Shown here one piece after another: positions 42,479 through 51,621 of a DNA stretch of 64,000 nt. Position numbers and translations under genes: made by a program. Position 1 is the first letter of the stretch. The number at the start of each line of letters is the position of its first letter. This DNA is from a virus. A model generated the notes under the pieces. It ran no database searches. It saw nothing but the letters and a program-made list of their open reading frames with translations, and was not told the origin of the DNA. Location: IMG/VR virus record IMGVR_UViG_3300031963_000037, positions 45,380 through 109,379 of that record; one strand, written 5' to 3'.

Positions 42479-43581
42479 TTTTATTGAATTTTCCAAAATA
42501 TGATTATTTGATAGTAGGGGCGGGACCATTCGGTTCCGTTTGTGCTTACGAACTAACTAAGAAAGGAAAAAAATGTTTGGTAATTGATAAAAGACCTGTA
42601 ATAGGTGGAAACTGTTATACTGAAAACGTGGACGGTATTCACGTTCACAAATATGGTGCACATATTTTCCATACCAACGACAAACATATTTGGGATTACG
42701 TGAATCAATTTGCCGAGTTTAGACAATACACACATAATGTAATTGCGAACTACAAGGGCGAAATGTTTACATTACCATTCAACATGTGGACATTCAATCA
42801 ACTTTGGAAAGTCAACGAACCTGAAAGAGCGAAACAAATTATTGAGGAGATTAAATATAAGGGAAAGATAACCAATCTCGAAGAACAGGCAATGTCAATG
42901 GTGGGTGATGAAATTTATCAGAAACTCATCAAGGGATATACTGAAAAACAATGGAACAAAAACTGTCAGGAACTACCCCCGTCAATTATCAAAAGATTAC
43001 CTTTAAGGTTTACTTGGGATAGTAATTACTTCAATGACAAATATACAGGGATGCCAATTGGAGGTTATACTCAAATATTTGAAAAGATGTTACAGAAATG
43101 TGATGTTGAATTAGGGGTAGACTACTTCGAATCGAAGTTATATCATGATTCGCTAGCTCAAAAGGTAATCTACACAGGTCCCATAGATAGATTTTTTGAC
43201 TACCTTTATGGAAATTTAGAATATAGAAGTTTGGAATGGGAAACAAAACGTTTGGAAAAAGATAATTTTCAAGGGGTTCCCGTGGTTAACTATACTGACC
43301 GAGAAACACCATACACAAGAATATTAGAACATAAGTGGTTTGACCCACAAAATCAAAAAGGAACAATTATTAGTTATGAATTCCCTGCAGATTATAATGG
43401 TGAGAATGAACCTTACTATCCAATAAGAGACGATAGAAATACCCTAATTTACGAAAAGTATAAAGAATTGACGAATGATTTACCAAATTATTATTTTGGT
43501 GGTAGATTAGCAACATACGTTTATTACGACATGCACCAAATAATTGCACAAGCGTTAAATTTGGTTAAGCAACTTGACTAA
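42475..43581 (+). CDS. glf: UDP-galactopyranose mutase
   Basis: 368 aa, the normal size. FAD-binding YLIVGAGPFGSVCAYEL, the signatures VIGGNCYTE and KYGAHIFHTNDK, FTLPFNMWTF, and the late TRILEHKWF with the substrate-contacting Arg. It converts UDP-galactopyranose to UDP-galactofuranose. With two coupled glycosyltransferases it forms a three-gene unit for adding galactofuranose. Rare in phages. Confidence 0.93.
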   Translation: MILLNFPKYDYLIVGAGPFGSVCAYELTKKGKKCLVIDKRPVIGGNCYTENVDGIHVHKYGAHIFHTNDKHIWDYVNQFAEFRQYTHNVIANYKGEMFTLPFNMWTFNQLWKVNEPERAKQIIEEIKYKGKITNLEEQAMSMVGDEIYQKLIKGYTEKQWNKNCQELPPSIIKRLPLRFTWDSNYFNDKYTGMPIGGYTQIFEKMLQKCDVELGVDYFESKLYHDSLAQKVIYTGPIDRFFDYLYGNLEYRSLEWETKRLEKDNFQGVPVVNYTDRETPYTRILEHKWFDPQNQKGTIISYEFPADYNGENEPYYPIRDDRNTLIYEKYKELTNDLPNYYFGGRLATYVYYDMHQIIAQALNLVKQLD

Positions 43582-43622
43582 GATGTCTTTATACACTATA
43601 CTTCTGAACTAAATACAAATTT

Positions 43623-44051
43623 ATGAATATTAAACAAGCATTGAAATACAAGAACAAACTTGTAAAAAAAATCGGAGACGCGTTTCAAAAAGTGTATACA
43701 TACAATACTGTTACCGATGGTCAGAACAGACCGTATGATGTTAACGATGCGCTTATGGAATATTTCAAATTGTCTTCAGAGTTGGTAAGTCTAAAAGAAA
43801 AAATACACCTTGCCAACCAACCAATATATGGTAAGATTTTTTTGATGTCCGAACTCAAGTCTCAGGCTCAAAAACTAGCCGCTCTAAGTTGTGAAGAGGG
43901 TAAAAGTAAAAACCGATACAGCGATGAGACTGAATATAAGACAAGTGTCATCAATATTATCTCAAGGGATAATATGATAAAAAATATCGAGGACCAAATC
44001 GAAATGTTACAGGATGAGTTAGATGCTCACAACGCAACAACTCAGATATAA
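43623..44051 (+). CDS. Coiled-coil protein, DIP1984-like
   Basis: 142 aa. MNIKQALKYKNKLVKKIGDA, then long charged helices, ending EDQIEMLQDELDAHN. The helical pattern resembles DIP1984/septicolysin-like proteins, but the match is weak. Followed by about 220 bp in which I see nothing. Confidence 0.5.
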   Translation: MNIKQALKYKNKLVKKIGDAFQKVYTYNTVTDGQNRPYDVNDALMEYFKLSSELVSLKEKIHLANQPIYGKIFLMSELKSQAQKLAALSCEEGKSKNRYSDETEYKTSVINIISRDNMIKNIEDQIEMLQDELDAHNATTQI

Positions 44052-44262
44052 GTTATAAGGTCGGGTGGGATTGTGATAAAATCAGAGAGATAGTTGGCTT
44101 CATGTCAACCAGCAACAATTATAGTATGTGATATCCGATGAAGATTTTGTTTAATCAAGATTCAAATCTCAAGTATTCAAAAACAGACCAACCCTCATCC
44201 AATCAAAATTCATATAACTTTTTGATTTTTGAACTTTCTCCCTGACCTTTCCCTTTCATGGA

Positions 44263-44269
44263 TATTTAT
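44263..44269 (+). promoter_or_regulatory. TATTTAT box, candidate late promoter
   Basis: Four bases upstream of the ATG at 44274. Confidence 0.5.
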
Positions 44270-44273
44270 TTAC

Positions 44274-44675
44274 ATGAAAGTTTGTCTCAAAAACATATCA
44301 AAATCAAATTTATCGGATTCAATTGATGTAATTAAGGATTTTTGTCAGTTATTACAAGATGAATTGAAATTAAAAAAAGACGTTCATATTCATTTTGAAA
44401 ATGAGAGAAATGAAAATATGACAACAGGTGTTAGAATGCCCGAAAGTGAGATTTTTGTTCTTTGTAAAGGTAGACTTTTAATTGATATTTTAAGGACGTT
44501 AGCCCATGAATGGGTTCACGAATATCAACATCAGTCAATGGGTGTTCCTGAGGATGAACCTATACAAGATATTGGAGGTCCTGAAGAAAATATGGCGAGT
44601 GTTCTATCATCCGTCTTTTTGAAAAAGTTTCAAAAACAATTTCCTCAACATATAAAAAAAATATTCGGAGAGTGA
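44274..44675 (+). CDS. Putative zinc metallopeptidase (HEWVH)
   Basis: 133 aa from MKVCLKNISKSNLSDSIDVI; the longer frame to 44229 would start upstream of the box. LAHEWVHEYQHQ gives His78, Glu79 and His82; PEENMASVLSS may supply the third ligand (Glu), as in gluzincins. Small, like SprT or ImmA-type domains. GTGA overlap with the next gene. Confidence 0.7.
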   Translation: MKVCLKNISKSNLSDSIDVIKDFCQLLQDELKLKKDVHIHFENERNENMTTGVRMPESEIFVLCKGRLLIDILRTLAHEWVHEYQHQSMGVPEDEPIQDIGGPEENMASVLSSVFLKKFQKQFPQHIKKIFGE

Positions 44676-45289
44676 TTTTACGTGAACAAATATTAAGAAT
44701 TAAAAGACTCATAAATGAGTTATCACCTGATTCTTCAGGTGTTCAGGAATTTCTTGATGACGTGAAAAAACATCCTGAGCTCCTCAAACATTTGAAATTT
44801 AACAAATTCAAAGACTTAGAAGATTACGTCTATGATGCTGGCATTTCAGATTTTGATGACCTAAGAAATGAGGTCAACTATTTTATGGAGAGAAGGAAAA
44901 GATACTTGAAGTCAGAAATGGACGAAATAGAAAGAGTAGTTCAAGATTTGAATAGAGACGAAAATATCGATATATCTGTCGAAGATGTTTATCGTGCATT
45001 AGACAACGCCATCGAAGTTAAAATACCCGACGAGGTTTGGAACAATCTTGAAAATACGGAATGTAATCAAATCAAAAAAGGTGAGATGAAAAAAGTAATG
45101 GCTCTTGCAAAAAAGTATAACAAACAAGACCCACGAGAGTTGAAAAAAGCCCTTCAAAGTGGTGACTACAAAAGACCACTAATACTCAAATTTGGTGACA
45201 GATTCCATTTAGTTGCTGGTAACACAAGACTTTGCACTGCAGCTGCGATGGGAATCAAACCACAAGTTCTCATAGGAGAGATATTTTAA
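44672..45289 (+). CDS. Tagged protein with ParB-like fold
   Basis: 205 aa, GTG start. Leader MILREQILRIKRLINELSPD with L-R-E|Q and I-N-E sites. The C-terminal part KRPLILKFGDRFHLVAGNTR followed by LCTAAAMGIKPQVLIGE follows the ParB/sulfiredoxin nuclease pattern (V-x-G-N-x-R-x-x-A). The middle is helical and charged. Might bind nucleotides or DNA; carried in the head if the tag is functional. Confidence 0.65.
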   Translation: MILREQILRIKRLINELSPDSSGVQEFLDDVKKHPELLKHLKFNKFKDLEDYVYDAGISDFDDLRNEVNYFMERRKRYLKSEMDEIERVVQDLNRDENIDISVEDVYRALDNAIEVKIPDEVWNNLENTECNQIKKGEMKKVMALAKKYNKQDPRELKKALQSGDYKRPLILKFGDRFHLVAGNTRLCTAAAMGIKPQVLIGEIF

Positions 45290-45301
45290 TAGACAATATA
45301 T

Positions 45302-45331
45302 TTGAAGATACAAAATATTTTACTATTTTTG
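45302..45331 (+). promoter_or_regulatory. Bacteroidota-type promoter, leaderless spacing
   Basis: TTG, 19 nt, TATTTTTG, then four bases and the GTG at 45336. Confidence 0.6.
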
Positions 45332-45335
45332 TATC

Positions 45336-45653
45336 GTGAATACAACTGCGAAAGAGTTAAATATTAAGTCAAGAACAACAGGATTTGCATCTCCCGCCGA
45401 ATCTTATGTAGACAAACGTTTAGACCTCAATGATTTAATCATTCAGAACACGTATACGACCTTTTATTTCCGTTATATGGGTCCAAACACACTTGGAGTC
45501 AAGACAGGAAATATCCTCGTCATAGACCGTTCTATTGACCCTACAGAAGGTGAGTTAGTTGTCCTCACAGAGAAAGACCATTTTAAAATTAGAAAATACG
45601 AAGGACAAGAGAATGTTTGGGGGAGAGTCTCTTGGATTTTAAACAAGTTATAA
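45336..45653 (+). CDS. UmuD-like protein without the catalytic dyad
   Basis: 105 aa, GTG start four bases after a promoter element. TTGFASPAESYVDKRLDLND and GNILVIDRSIDPTEGELVVL align with UmuD/LexA S24 peptidases, including the cleavage region at TGF. The nucleophile position (GDSM in UmuD) reads GPNT, so Ser is Asn51, and the general-base Lys is Arg86. It is therefore probably unable to cleave itself. It heads the operon that contains umuC. Confidence 0.75.
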   Translation: MNTTAKELNIKSRTTGFASPAESYVDKRLDLNDLIIQNTYTTFYFRYMGPNTLGVKTGNILVIDRSIDPTEGELVVLTEKDHFKIRKYEGQENVWGRVSWILNKL

Positions 45654-45654
45654 G

Positions 45655-46224
45655 ATGAAGAATTTAATTATCATTGCACATCCTGACAAACAGAGTTTTT
45701 GTTACAACGGAATACAAAAAACAATTGCAGATACCTTAGAATCTAATAAAGAAGATTTCTATATTGTAGACCTCTATGCGGAAAACAAGACATTTGATTT
45801 TGGTAAAGATAAAGTTAGGGAATATAAAGACTTAATTACATGGACAGATAGAATATATTTCATATCTCCTGTTTGGTGGTTTAGGACAACACCAATGTTA
45901 GAGGCGTTCTTTGACCAAATATTCACACCAGGGTTTGCATACAAGTTCATACCAGTCACAAAAAAATACGGATATCCAAAACCTTTGTTGAAGGATAAAA
46001 AGGTTCGAACTTATTTGACTCATGGTGCACCATCATTACCCGTCCTTACTTTATATCTAAACTCAGTTAAACTAAGATTAGTAATGGGGGTTTATTCATT
46101 TGTTTTTGGTTGGTTCAGAACAAAGACACGTCAGTTTTGGAGTGTTCCATTCGTGAGTCAAAATGAGAGATTGGTCTATCTCGATAAAGTAAAATCAGAT
46201 GTAAGAGGAGATTTAAAAAAATGA
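45655..46224 (+). CDS. NAD(P)H-dependent flavodoxin-fold oxidoreductase
   Basis: 189 aa. LIIIAHPDKQSFCYNGI binds the flavin phosphate; FISPVWWFRTTPMLEAFFDQ followed by IFTPGFAYKF is the signature of NQO/MdaB/KefF-type quinone reductases. It lies inside the umuD-umuC operon with no obvious link to DNA repair, perhaps against redox stress. Confidence 0.85.
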   Translation: MKNLIIIAHPDKQSFCYNGIQKTIADTLESNKEDFYIVDLYAENKTFDFGKDKVREYKDLITWTDRIYFISPVWWFRTTPMLEAFFDQIFTPGFAYKFIPVTKKYGYPKPLLKDKKVRTYLTHGAPSLPVLTLYLNSVKLRLVMGVYSFVFGWFRTKTRQFWSVPFVSQNERLVYLDKVKSDVRGDLKK

Positions 46225-46601
46225 AATATAGAACAAGAAAGTTAATTAAACCGAGTGATTTGAATGCTAGGGGAACATTATTTGGAGGACAAGTTTTAAA
46301 GTGGATTGACGAAGAGGCTGCAATATTTGCTGTCTGTCAATTAGGAGAAAGAAACATTGTAACCAAAGCGATGAGTGAAATAAATTTTGTTTCAACCGCA
46401 GTGGTAGGTGATATAGTGGAATTTGGTATGGAACTGATTAATGTTGGAAATACCTCAATTACAATTGCGTGTGATGTTAGAAACAAAATGACAAAACAAT
46501 CTGTAATCAAAATTGACAAAATTGTTTTTGTTAATTTAGATGAGAATGGAAAACCAAAACCACACGGAAAACCTAAAATAGATAAAAATGCAGTCCAATA
46601 A
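46221..46601 (+). CDS. Hotdog-fold acyl-CoA thioesterase
   Basis: 126 aa. [20 protein letters not shown] and DEEAAIFA carry the hotdog signature of YciA/acyl-CoA hydrolases (N-x-x-G-x-x-F-G-G, catalytic Asp in IDE). Overlaps both neighbours by 4 and 14 bp. Substrate unknown; unusual in a phage. Confidence 0.85.
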   Translation: MKYRTRKLIKPSDLNARGTLFGGQVLKWIDEEAAIFAVCQLGERNIVTKAMSEINFVSTAVVGDIVEFGMELINVGNTSITIACDVRNKMTKQSVIKIDKIVFVNLDENGKPKPHGKPKIDKNAVQ

Positions 46602-47796
46602 AAAAATCGGTATTGTAGATTGTAACAATTTTTACGTTAGTTGTGAAAGAGTTTTCAATCCAATCTCCATTGGGAGACCTACAGTTGTTTTATCTAACAA
46701 CGATGGTTGTGTTATTGCCCGCTCTCAAGAAGCCAAAGCCCTTGGAATCAAAATGGGTGAACCTTTCTTTATGAAAAAAGACTTCATGGAAGAACATAGA
46801 TTCTGTGTTTATTCATCAAACTATAACTTGTATGGAGATATGTCAGACAGAGTCATGACAACCATAAAGAAGTATGCTAAAGAAGTTGAGGTCTATTCTA
46901 TTGATGAGTGTTTTGTGGATTTTTCTAATATACCCGATGATGAACTTTTAGATAGATTACATCTTATTCGTAATGAGGTTAAAAGACTTACAGGAGTTCC
47001 TGTTTCAATAGGTGTCGGTCCAAATAAGACATTAGCCAAACTTACATCACATATAGCCAAACAACAACAATCATACGATGGTGTTTGTTCATATTGGAGT
47101 TTGCATGATTTTAGGGAATCACTTTACACAATATCTGTAGATGAGGTTTGGGGTATTGGTAGACAGTGGAATAAAAAATTAAAAAACTTAGGAGTTGAGA
47201 GTGTTGGTCAATTTGTTATGATGTCTGATAGTATTGTCAGAAAAATGATGAATGTAAATGGACTTAGAACAAAGTGTGAACTTCTTGGTATGTATTGTCA
47301 TCCTGTAAAACCATTACCAAAGTTAAAAAAGAACATAGCATCAACAAGGTCATTCGGACAAGACGTAAATGATTTTAATCAATTATCTGAGGCCATGTAT
47401 ACATATATTAAAAACGGGGTGAAAAAACTTATTGATAATGAAATATCACCAAACCGAGCAACCATATTTTTAAGTGGAAATGTTCATAAAGGTGAAAAAC
47501 ATTACTCGAGTAAACAGATTACATTTCAAAAACAAACAAGAGATGTGGATGAAATATGGAGCCAGGTATATCCACACTTAAAGAAAATTTATAACTCAAG
47601 TAAGAATTATAAAAAATGTGGAATTATATTTAATGAACTTATGCCCGAGAATATAGAACAACCCACTTTATTTACAACTTCAATACAGTTAGTTCAGGCA
47701 CCCATAAACAAAAAAAAAGAGTGGGAGATGAGACAAGATTTCATGTCCCAAAAGTATACCACATCTTGGGATGAAATACCCAAAGTTTTCGTATGA
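46588..47796 (+). CDS. umuC: Y-family DNA polymerase, UmuC-like
   Basis: 402 aa. [31 protein letters not shown], the catalytic [26 protein letters not shown] and the little-finger region [10 protein letters not shown] are UmuC hallmarks; all acidic active-site residues are present. Slightly shorter than E. coli UmuC. It would perform translesion synthesis, with the upstream UmuD-like protein or host UmuD. Confidence 0.92.
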   Translation: MQSNKKIGIVDCNNFYVSCERVFNPISIGRPTVVLSNNDGCVIARSQEAKALGIKMGEPFFMKKDFMEEHRFCVYSSNYNLYGDMSDRVMTTIKKYAKEVEVYSIDECFVDFSNIPDDELLDRLHLIRNEVKRLTGVPVSIGVGPNKTLAKLTSHIAKQQQSYDGVCSYWSLHDFRESLYTISVDEVWGIGRQWNKKLKNLGVESVGQFVMMSDSIVRKMMNVNGLRTKCELLGMYCHPVKPLPKLKKNIASTRSFGQDVNDFNQLSEAMYTYIKNGVKKLIDNEISPNRATIFLSGNVHKGEKHYSSKQITFQKQTRDVDEIWSQVYPHLKKIYNSSKNYKKCGIIFNELMPENIEQPTLFTTSIQLVQAPINKKKEWEMRQDFMSQKYTTSWDEIPKVFV

Positions 47797-48377
47797 ACAT
47801 ATCAGAAATTAATAAATCATTTGTTTGGTTACAAGCTAGAACAGGTTCGGTTCATTGTGTAAAAGTTTTGAAAAACTACGGATTTTCAACTTACAAAAAA
47901 ACGCCTGATGGTTTGAAAGTAATCCCGTTAAACAATAACCATTCCTTCGATTATCCAAGCGGACACAAAGATTATATTTTTTTATCTACGGCTCGAAATC
48001 CATTTTCAAGAATTTTATCTTTTTATAAATTTAATCACAAAAATCCGAATATTTGGAGTCCTGAAAGTTTTCAGAACTATTTTTATATGAACTTTCCTAA
48101 AACAACATTGAGATGTATAATTTGGCCATTTAAGGAAAGGACTCCGGATTATTTTATCAGAATCGAAAATCTTTATGATGATTACAATAAAATACCTTTC
48201 ATAGCAAATTCCGATTTCGATAAATTAGTTCAAATTAGAAATTTATGTTCTATTAAAGATAATGATACCGATGTCATAAATGACGTTGACAAATATTTCA
48301 CTCAGGAAATCAAAGATATTATTTTTTCCTGTTCTCAAGACTACTGTAGTATGTTAAACTATGATTATCCATTCTGA
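47793..48377 (+). CDS. Sulfotransferase-like protein A
   Basis: 194 aa. [20 protein letters not shown] resembles the 5'-phosphosulfate-binding loop and [18 protein letters not shown] the 3'-phosphate-binding motif (xxRNPxxRxxSxY) of PAPS-dependent sulfotransferases. The C-terminus ([15 protein letters not shown]) fits the carbohydrate sulfotransferase layout. Paralogue of the next gene. Acceptor unknown; a glycan or fibre protein is plausible given the upstream glycosyltransferases. Confidence 0.7.
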   Translation: MNISEINKSFVWLQARTGSVHCVKVLKNYGFSTYKKTPDGLKVIPLNNNHSFDYPSGHKDYIFLSTARNPFSRILSFYKFNHKNPNIWSPESFQNYFYMNFPKTTLRCIIWPFKERTPDYFIRIENLYDDYNKIPFIANSDFDKLVQIRNLCSIKDNDTDVINDVDKYFTQEIKDIIFSCSQDYCSMLNYDYPF

Positions 48378-48379
48378 CA

Positions 48380-48997
48380 ATGAGAACAACTAAATTGTTA
48401 AATATATCTGAGGAAATGAAATCATTTCTTTGGACACCACCCAAAACAGGTTCACACCATGCGGTAACAGTATTCAGTTGTCTACCTTTCACTTTCATGG
48501 AGTGCAGTTCAGATAGGTCTGAAGTTAAGAGGAAATCCAATTTTCCAGGTCATTTCCACAACACGGATTTGTTTGACGGTCACGAAAACTACTCTCTCAT
48601 TTGCACGGCTAGAAACCCACTCACAAGATTGGTCTCAGCCTACAAATTCCAAAACCAAGTTAAGGAAATCAGTCCAAAAGGATTCAAGGAATTTTTTTCG
48701 AATTACATCAGGAGCACATCATTTGATTATTTTCTTTCAGGGACTGTCGAAGTTCCTAGAGTTCCTGATTTTTATGTCAGAACCGAGAGTTTATATGAAG
48801 ATTACGTAAAAATTCCATTCATATCAGATAGTAATCTTTCCAAATCAGGTTTATTGAAAGAGCTTTGTGGAAAACTCAAAAATGAGTCCCACAGGGAGTT
48901 GGATTTAAAAGAATGTTATACAGATGATATGATTGAATACTTATACGAAAAAAATCGTTGGTATTTTGATAAATTGGGTTATGAACCAAAAATATGA
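48380..48997 (+). CDS. Sulfotransferase-like protein B
   Basis: 205 aa. FLWTPPKTGSHHAVTVFSCL (PSB-like loop) and ICTARNPLTRLVSAYKFQ (3'-PB motif) as in its upstream paralogue, with matching C-terminal YFDKLGYEPKI. Tandem duplication followed by divergence. It overlaps the next small gene by 4 bp. Confidence 0.7.
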   Translation: MRTTKLLNISEEMKSFLWTPPKTGSHHAVTVFSCLPFTFMECSSDRSEVKRKSNFPGHFHNTDLFDGHENYSLICTARNPLTRLVSAYKFQNQVKEISPKGFKEFFSNYIRSTSFDYFLSGTVEVPRVPDFYVRTESLYEDYVKIPFISDSNLSKSGLLKELCGKLKNESHRELDLKECYTDDMIEYLYEKNRWYFDKLGYEPKI

Positions 48998-49179
48998 GTG
49001 ATAAGAAACAAACAGGAATTTTTATTCCGATTAAGGTTGGTGATATAATTTACACGGGTAGATTTAGAAATAGAAGAACCACGGTCAAGACAATCGGTGT
49101 TGATGAATTTGGTATGCCAACAATCAATGGAAAGCGGGTTTGTAATTTCAAAATTACGAATAAGGAGAAAAAAGATTAG
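48994..49179 (+). CDS. Small beta-rich protein
   Basis: 61 aa, IFIPIKVGDIIYTGRFRNRR: a small basic beta barrel by pattern. Ends against the convergent gene. Unknown function. Confidence 0.6.
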   Translation: MSDKKQTGIFIPIKVGDIIYTGRFRNRRTTVKTIGVDEFGMPTINGKRVCNFKITNKEKKD

Positions 49180-49925
49180 ATTTTTTTGTGATAAATCGAT
49201 GCAACAAAGTAATCGATATCTCCACCTGATTTTTTGAATTCCTCCTCAGGATTTATTTTTACAAAATCGTTTTTGGATTTACCAGTATCACTTGAACTAT
49301 CCTTATACCAAACATTCGAATATTTTGGTAAAACTTTCGACCATATTCTGAATGAACCTGTGAACAACACCGAACTACTCATAAGGTAATCACAGTTCTC
49401 AAGTATCGAAAGATACATTTTAAGACCATAACCCATCCCGATTAATTTTCTCTCGGCTGCAGATGTTTGAACAGTTAATGAATTACCTTTCATATTCGCC
49501 TCATCTGTCGAAATTTTACCTACAAAAATTTGAAACATTGGGTCAAAAAAATAAAACTCTTTCTCACTCCCGTTTTTATTGATAAAATAACTCAAACCTA
49601 ATCCTGCTGATTTGAGATTGAATATTTTTTTTGCTAAGTAGTAAGCGAAACCCGTTAATGAGTCGTATCGAGTAAGTTCTCTTGGCTTGGTTTGTTGCCT
49701 TAATCCGAAGTAATTGTATAAGTCGAGGAGTTTGTAATCGGTGATTTTTGTAGGCTGATAACCCAATTTATCAATGTAATATTTTTTTGCTAATTTGGAA
49801 AATTCTTTGAACTTCAATTTCTCACTCATCATCTTTAAAAAATCCTCTAATGGTTGAGTTTCGAAATGGCCTCTAGACCTGTGAAGTTCATTTATTTCTA
49901 TATCTTTTTTTTCGTAAATTAACAT
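49176..49925 (-). CDS. GNAT-like acyltransferase
   Basis: 249 aa. AERKLIGMGYGLKMYLSILE resembles the acetyl-CoA-binding motif A, and the following YLMSSSVLFTGSFRIWSKVL with the SD/T-x-x-A-x-x-W pattern is common in phage GNAT-like proteins. The N-terminal half is unrecognised. The acceptor is unknown. Confidence 0.55.
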   Translation of the reverse strand: MLIYEKKDIEINELHRSRGHFETQPLEDFLKMMSEKLKFKEFSKLAKKYYIDKLGYQPTKITDYKLLDLYNYFGLRQQTKPRELTRYDSLTGFAYYLAKKIFNLKSAGLGLSYFINKNGSEKEFYFFDPMFQIFVGKISTDEANMKGNSLTVQTSAAERKLIGMGYGLKMYLSILENCDYLMSSSVLFTGSFRIWSKVLPKYSNVWYKDSSSDTGKSKNDFVKINPEEEFKKSGGDIDYFVASIYHKKI

Positions 49926-49933
49926 ATCAATAC

Positions 49934-50209
49934 TTATTCGTCACACTTTTTTGCCGTAGAACCGACCATCACATCAATTCCCGTAAAATTTTTTATAGAT
50001 TCTTTGACACCGTTTCTCATTCTCTTTGCAACAAATTCAGGTTTTGTTTGAATTGATTGGACAAAGTCGATGTTCAGAATAATGTATACCCAAATATTAT
50101 CGTGCTCATCAAGTTCCTTATCAATGAAGAAACCACATATCCCTTCAACATCCCATTGATTGAGGAAGTTTTCGAGAACCGAAACAATTTTATCATGTTT
50201 GTTTTCCAT
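49934..50209 (-). CDS. Small hypothetical protein
   Basis: 91 aa from MENKHDKIVSVLENFLNQWD, chosen because a TATTTAT box at 50221-50215 lies just upstream and the frame to 50239 would start before it. Alpha/beta; its layout resembles the genes at 53520 and 53834. Unknown function. Confidence 0.6.
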   Translation of the reverse strand: MENKHDKIVSVLENFLNQWDVEGICGFFIDKELDEHDNIWVYIILNIDFVQSIQTKPEFVAKRMRNGVKESIKNFTGIDVMVGSTAKKCDE

Positions 50210-50214
50210 TATTA

Positions 50215-50221
50215 ATAAATA
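50215..50221 (-). promoter_or_regulatory. TATTTAT box, candidate late promoter (minus)
   Basis: Five bases upstream of the ATG at 50209; forms a divergent pair with the box at 50261-50267. Confidence 0.5.
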
Positions 50222-50260
50222 TAACAAAGAAATATTCAAAACAATTGTTTGGACCTCAGA

Positions 50261-50267
50261 TATTTAT
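50261..50267 (+). promoter_or_regulatory. TATTTAT box, candidate late promoter (plus)
   Basis: Six bases upstream of the ATG at 50274. Confidence 0.5.
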
Positions 50268-50273
50268 TTTTGG

Positions 50274-51611
50274 ATGAATCTGCAAGAAAACATACGAAGA
50301 ATCAGAGTTCTCATGGGGGAAGCGGTCGAAGACGAAAGTTTCGAAATATCCTATGACGTTGACCCTAAAATTAAGGATTTACAAAATTTCTTAACATCAA
50401 AGAAATATTACATTGGAAAGTTTGGTCCGAACAAGGATGGTGTTGACGGGAAGTATGGTCCATTCACAAAGGCGGCACACGAGGCATTTAAAGCTGGAAT
50501 GAAACCAGAGGTTTTCAACAATCGAAGAGAACAAATTGCGCAGAAATATATTGGTGATGTAAAAGATGAGACACTCAGTAAAGAGTTCAATTTTCACTTG
50601 ATTCCTGATGGGAAAAATAATTACCGTTCTGCACAGATACCTGTAACACTTAATGGTAAAGATTATTTGTCAGAGCTTATCGACAAATACCGAATAAAAA
50701 CTATCATCAGATTCAACGGAGACGGTCGTGATTCAAGACATTACTCGACACACCCGATGACAACAATACAATCAGAAAAGAATTTAGCAGAATCAAAAGG
50801 GGTTAAATTCTTTAAACTTTCATCTACTAAAGACCAAGATAAAGTTAATTCATTACTTAGCCAAGGTAATGTTCTCATACACTGTGCTCACGGTGCCGAT
50901 AGAACAGGTGGAAATGTTGGAGGTTACCTTTACCAAAACGGTTGGGGTGACACTAAAAAAATATGGGATTATACAACTAACTACAATGGTTGGAACCGAA
51001 TGCTAATGTCTAATCCAAAACTTTTTGTCATGACAGGGTTTTTACCACAAGCACAAAAATTCGGTGTGAAGGATTTAGAACAAGCCATAGACTTAGCCAA
51101 TAACAAAAAGACGATAACTAAAGGTAAGAATACTATTTCTCAAGGTAAAAATATCATTATTGGGGATTCACAAGTCCCATATGTTGATATGAATACAACT
51201 AAAGCGTCGAGGTTGACCAAATCAGGTGGAATTGATGGTCTTTGGGAAGGTGGAAAAACTGTTTCATGGTTGACAGACGCAGTTTCACAATATCCCAAGA
51301 GTAATGACGTTTCCAATGTAATTATAGTAATTGGGACTAATGGGGGATTTGGTAAATTTACCAAGGATGATATACCCAGATTGTTTAGCGTTCTGAAATC
51401 AAAGTTTCCAAACGCTAACTTTTACGTCGTTCAAGGTTCTTGGGGATGGGGTGGATTGAAAAACATAACAGAAAAAGAAGTGAGAAATTACTATAAACAA
51501 TTTAAACAACAGGGGGCAACCTTGATTGAACCACCGATAGGTAAAATTGAGCCACATTCGAATCATCCTATTTATCAATCTATTGGTTCGAGTATTGATG
51601 GTATGTTATAA
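50274..51611 (+). CDS. Tagged three-domain protein: PG-binding, Cys-phosphatase, SGNH hydrolase
   Basis: 445 aa from MNLQENIRRIRVLMGEAVED (L-Q-E and M-G-E sites). Residues 29-73 follow the peptidoglycan-binding PG_binding_1 pattern (IKDLQNFL, GVDGKYGPFTKAAHEAF). Residues 125-245 are a dual-specificity-like phosphatase with the P-loop HCAHGADRTGG (Cys204, Arg210). Residues 290-445 are an SGNH esterase: GDS at 297-299, GTN at 354-356 and HSNH at 428-431. The combination suggests attack on wall or lipopolysaccharide substituents after delivery. The longer frame from 50160 is rejected because of the box. Confidence 0.75.
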   Translation: MNLQENIRRIRVLMGEAVEDESFEISYDVDPKIKDLQNFLTSKKYYIGKFGPNKDGVDGKYGPFTKAAHEAFKAGMKPEVFNNRREQIAQKYIGDVKDETLSKEFNFHLIPDGKNNYRSAQIPVTLNGKDYLSELIDKYRIKTIIRFNGDGRDSRHYSTHPMTTIQSEKNLAESKGVKFFKLSSTKDQDKVNSLLSQGNVLIHCAHGADRTGGNVGGYLYQNGWGDTKKIWDYTTNYNGWNRMLMSNPKLFVMTGFLPQAQKFGVKDLEQAIDLANNKKTITKGKNTISQGKNIIIGDSQVPYVDMNTTKASRLTKSGGIDGLWEGGKTVSWLTDAVSQYPKSNDVSNVIIVIGTNGGFGKFTKDDIPRLFSVLKSKFPNANFYVVQGSWGWGGLKNITEKEVRNYYKQFKQQGATLIEPPIGKIEPHSNHPIYQSIGSSIDGML

Positions 51612-51621
51612 ATAAAAAGGA

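Noticed and set aside
44052-44273. A gene or RNA in the 220-bp gap before the HEWVH gene.
   Set aside because: No frame, strong hairpin or tRNA features; only the TATTTAT box at its right end is meaningful.
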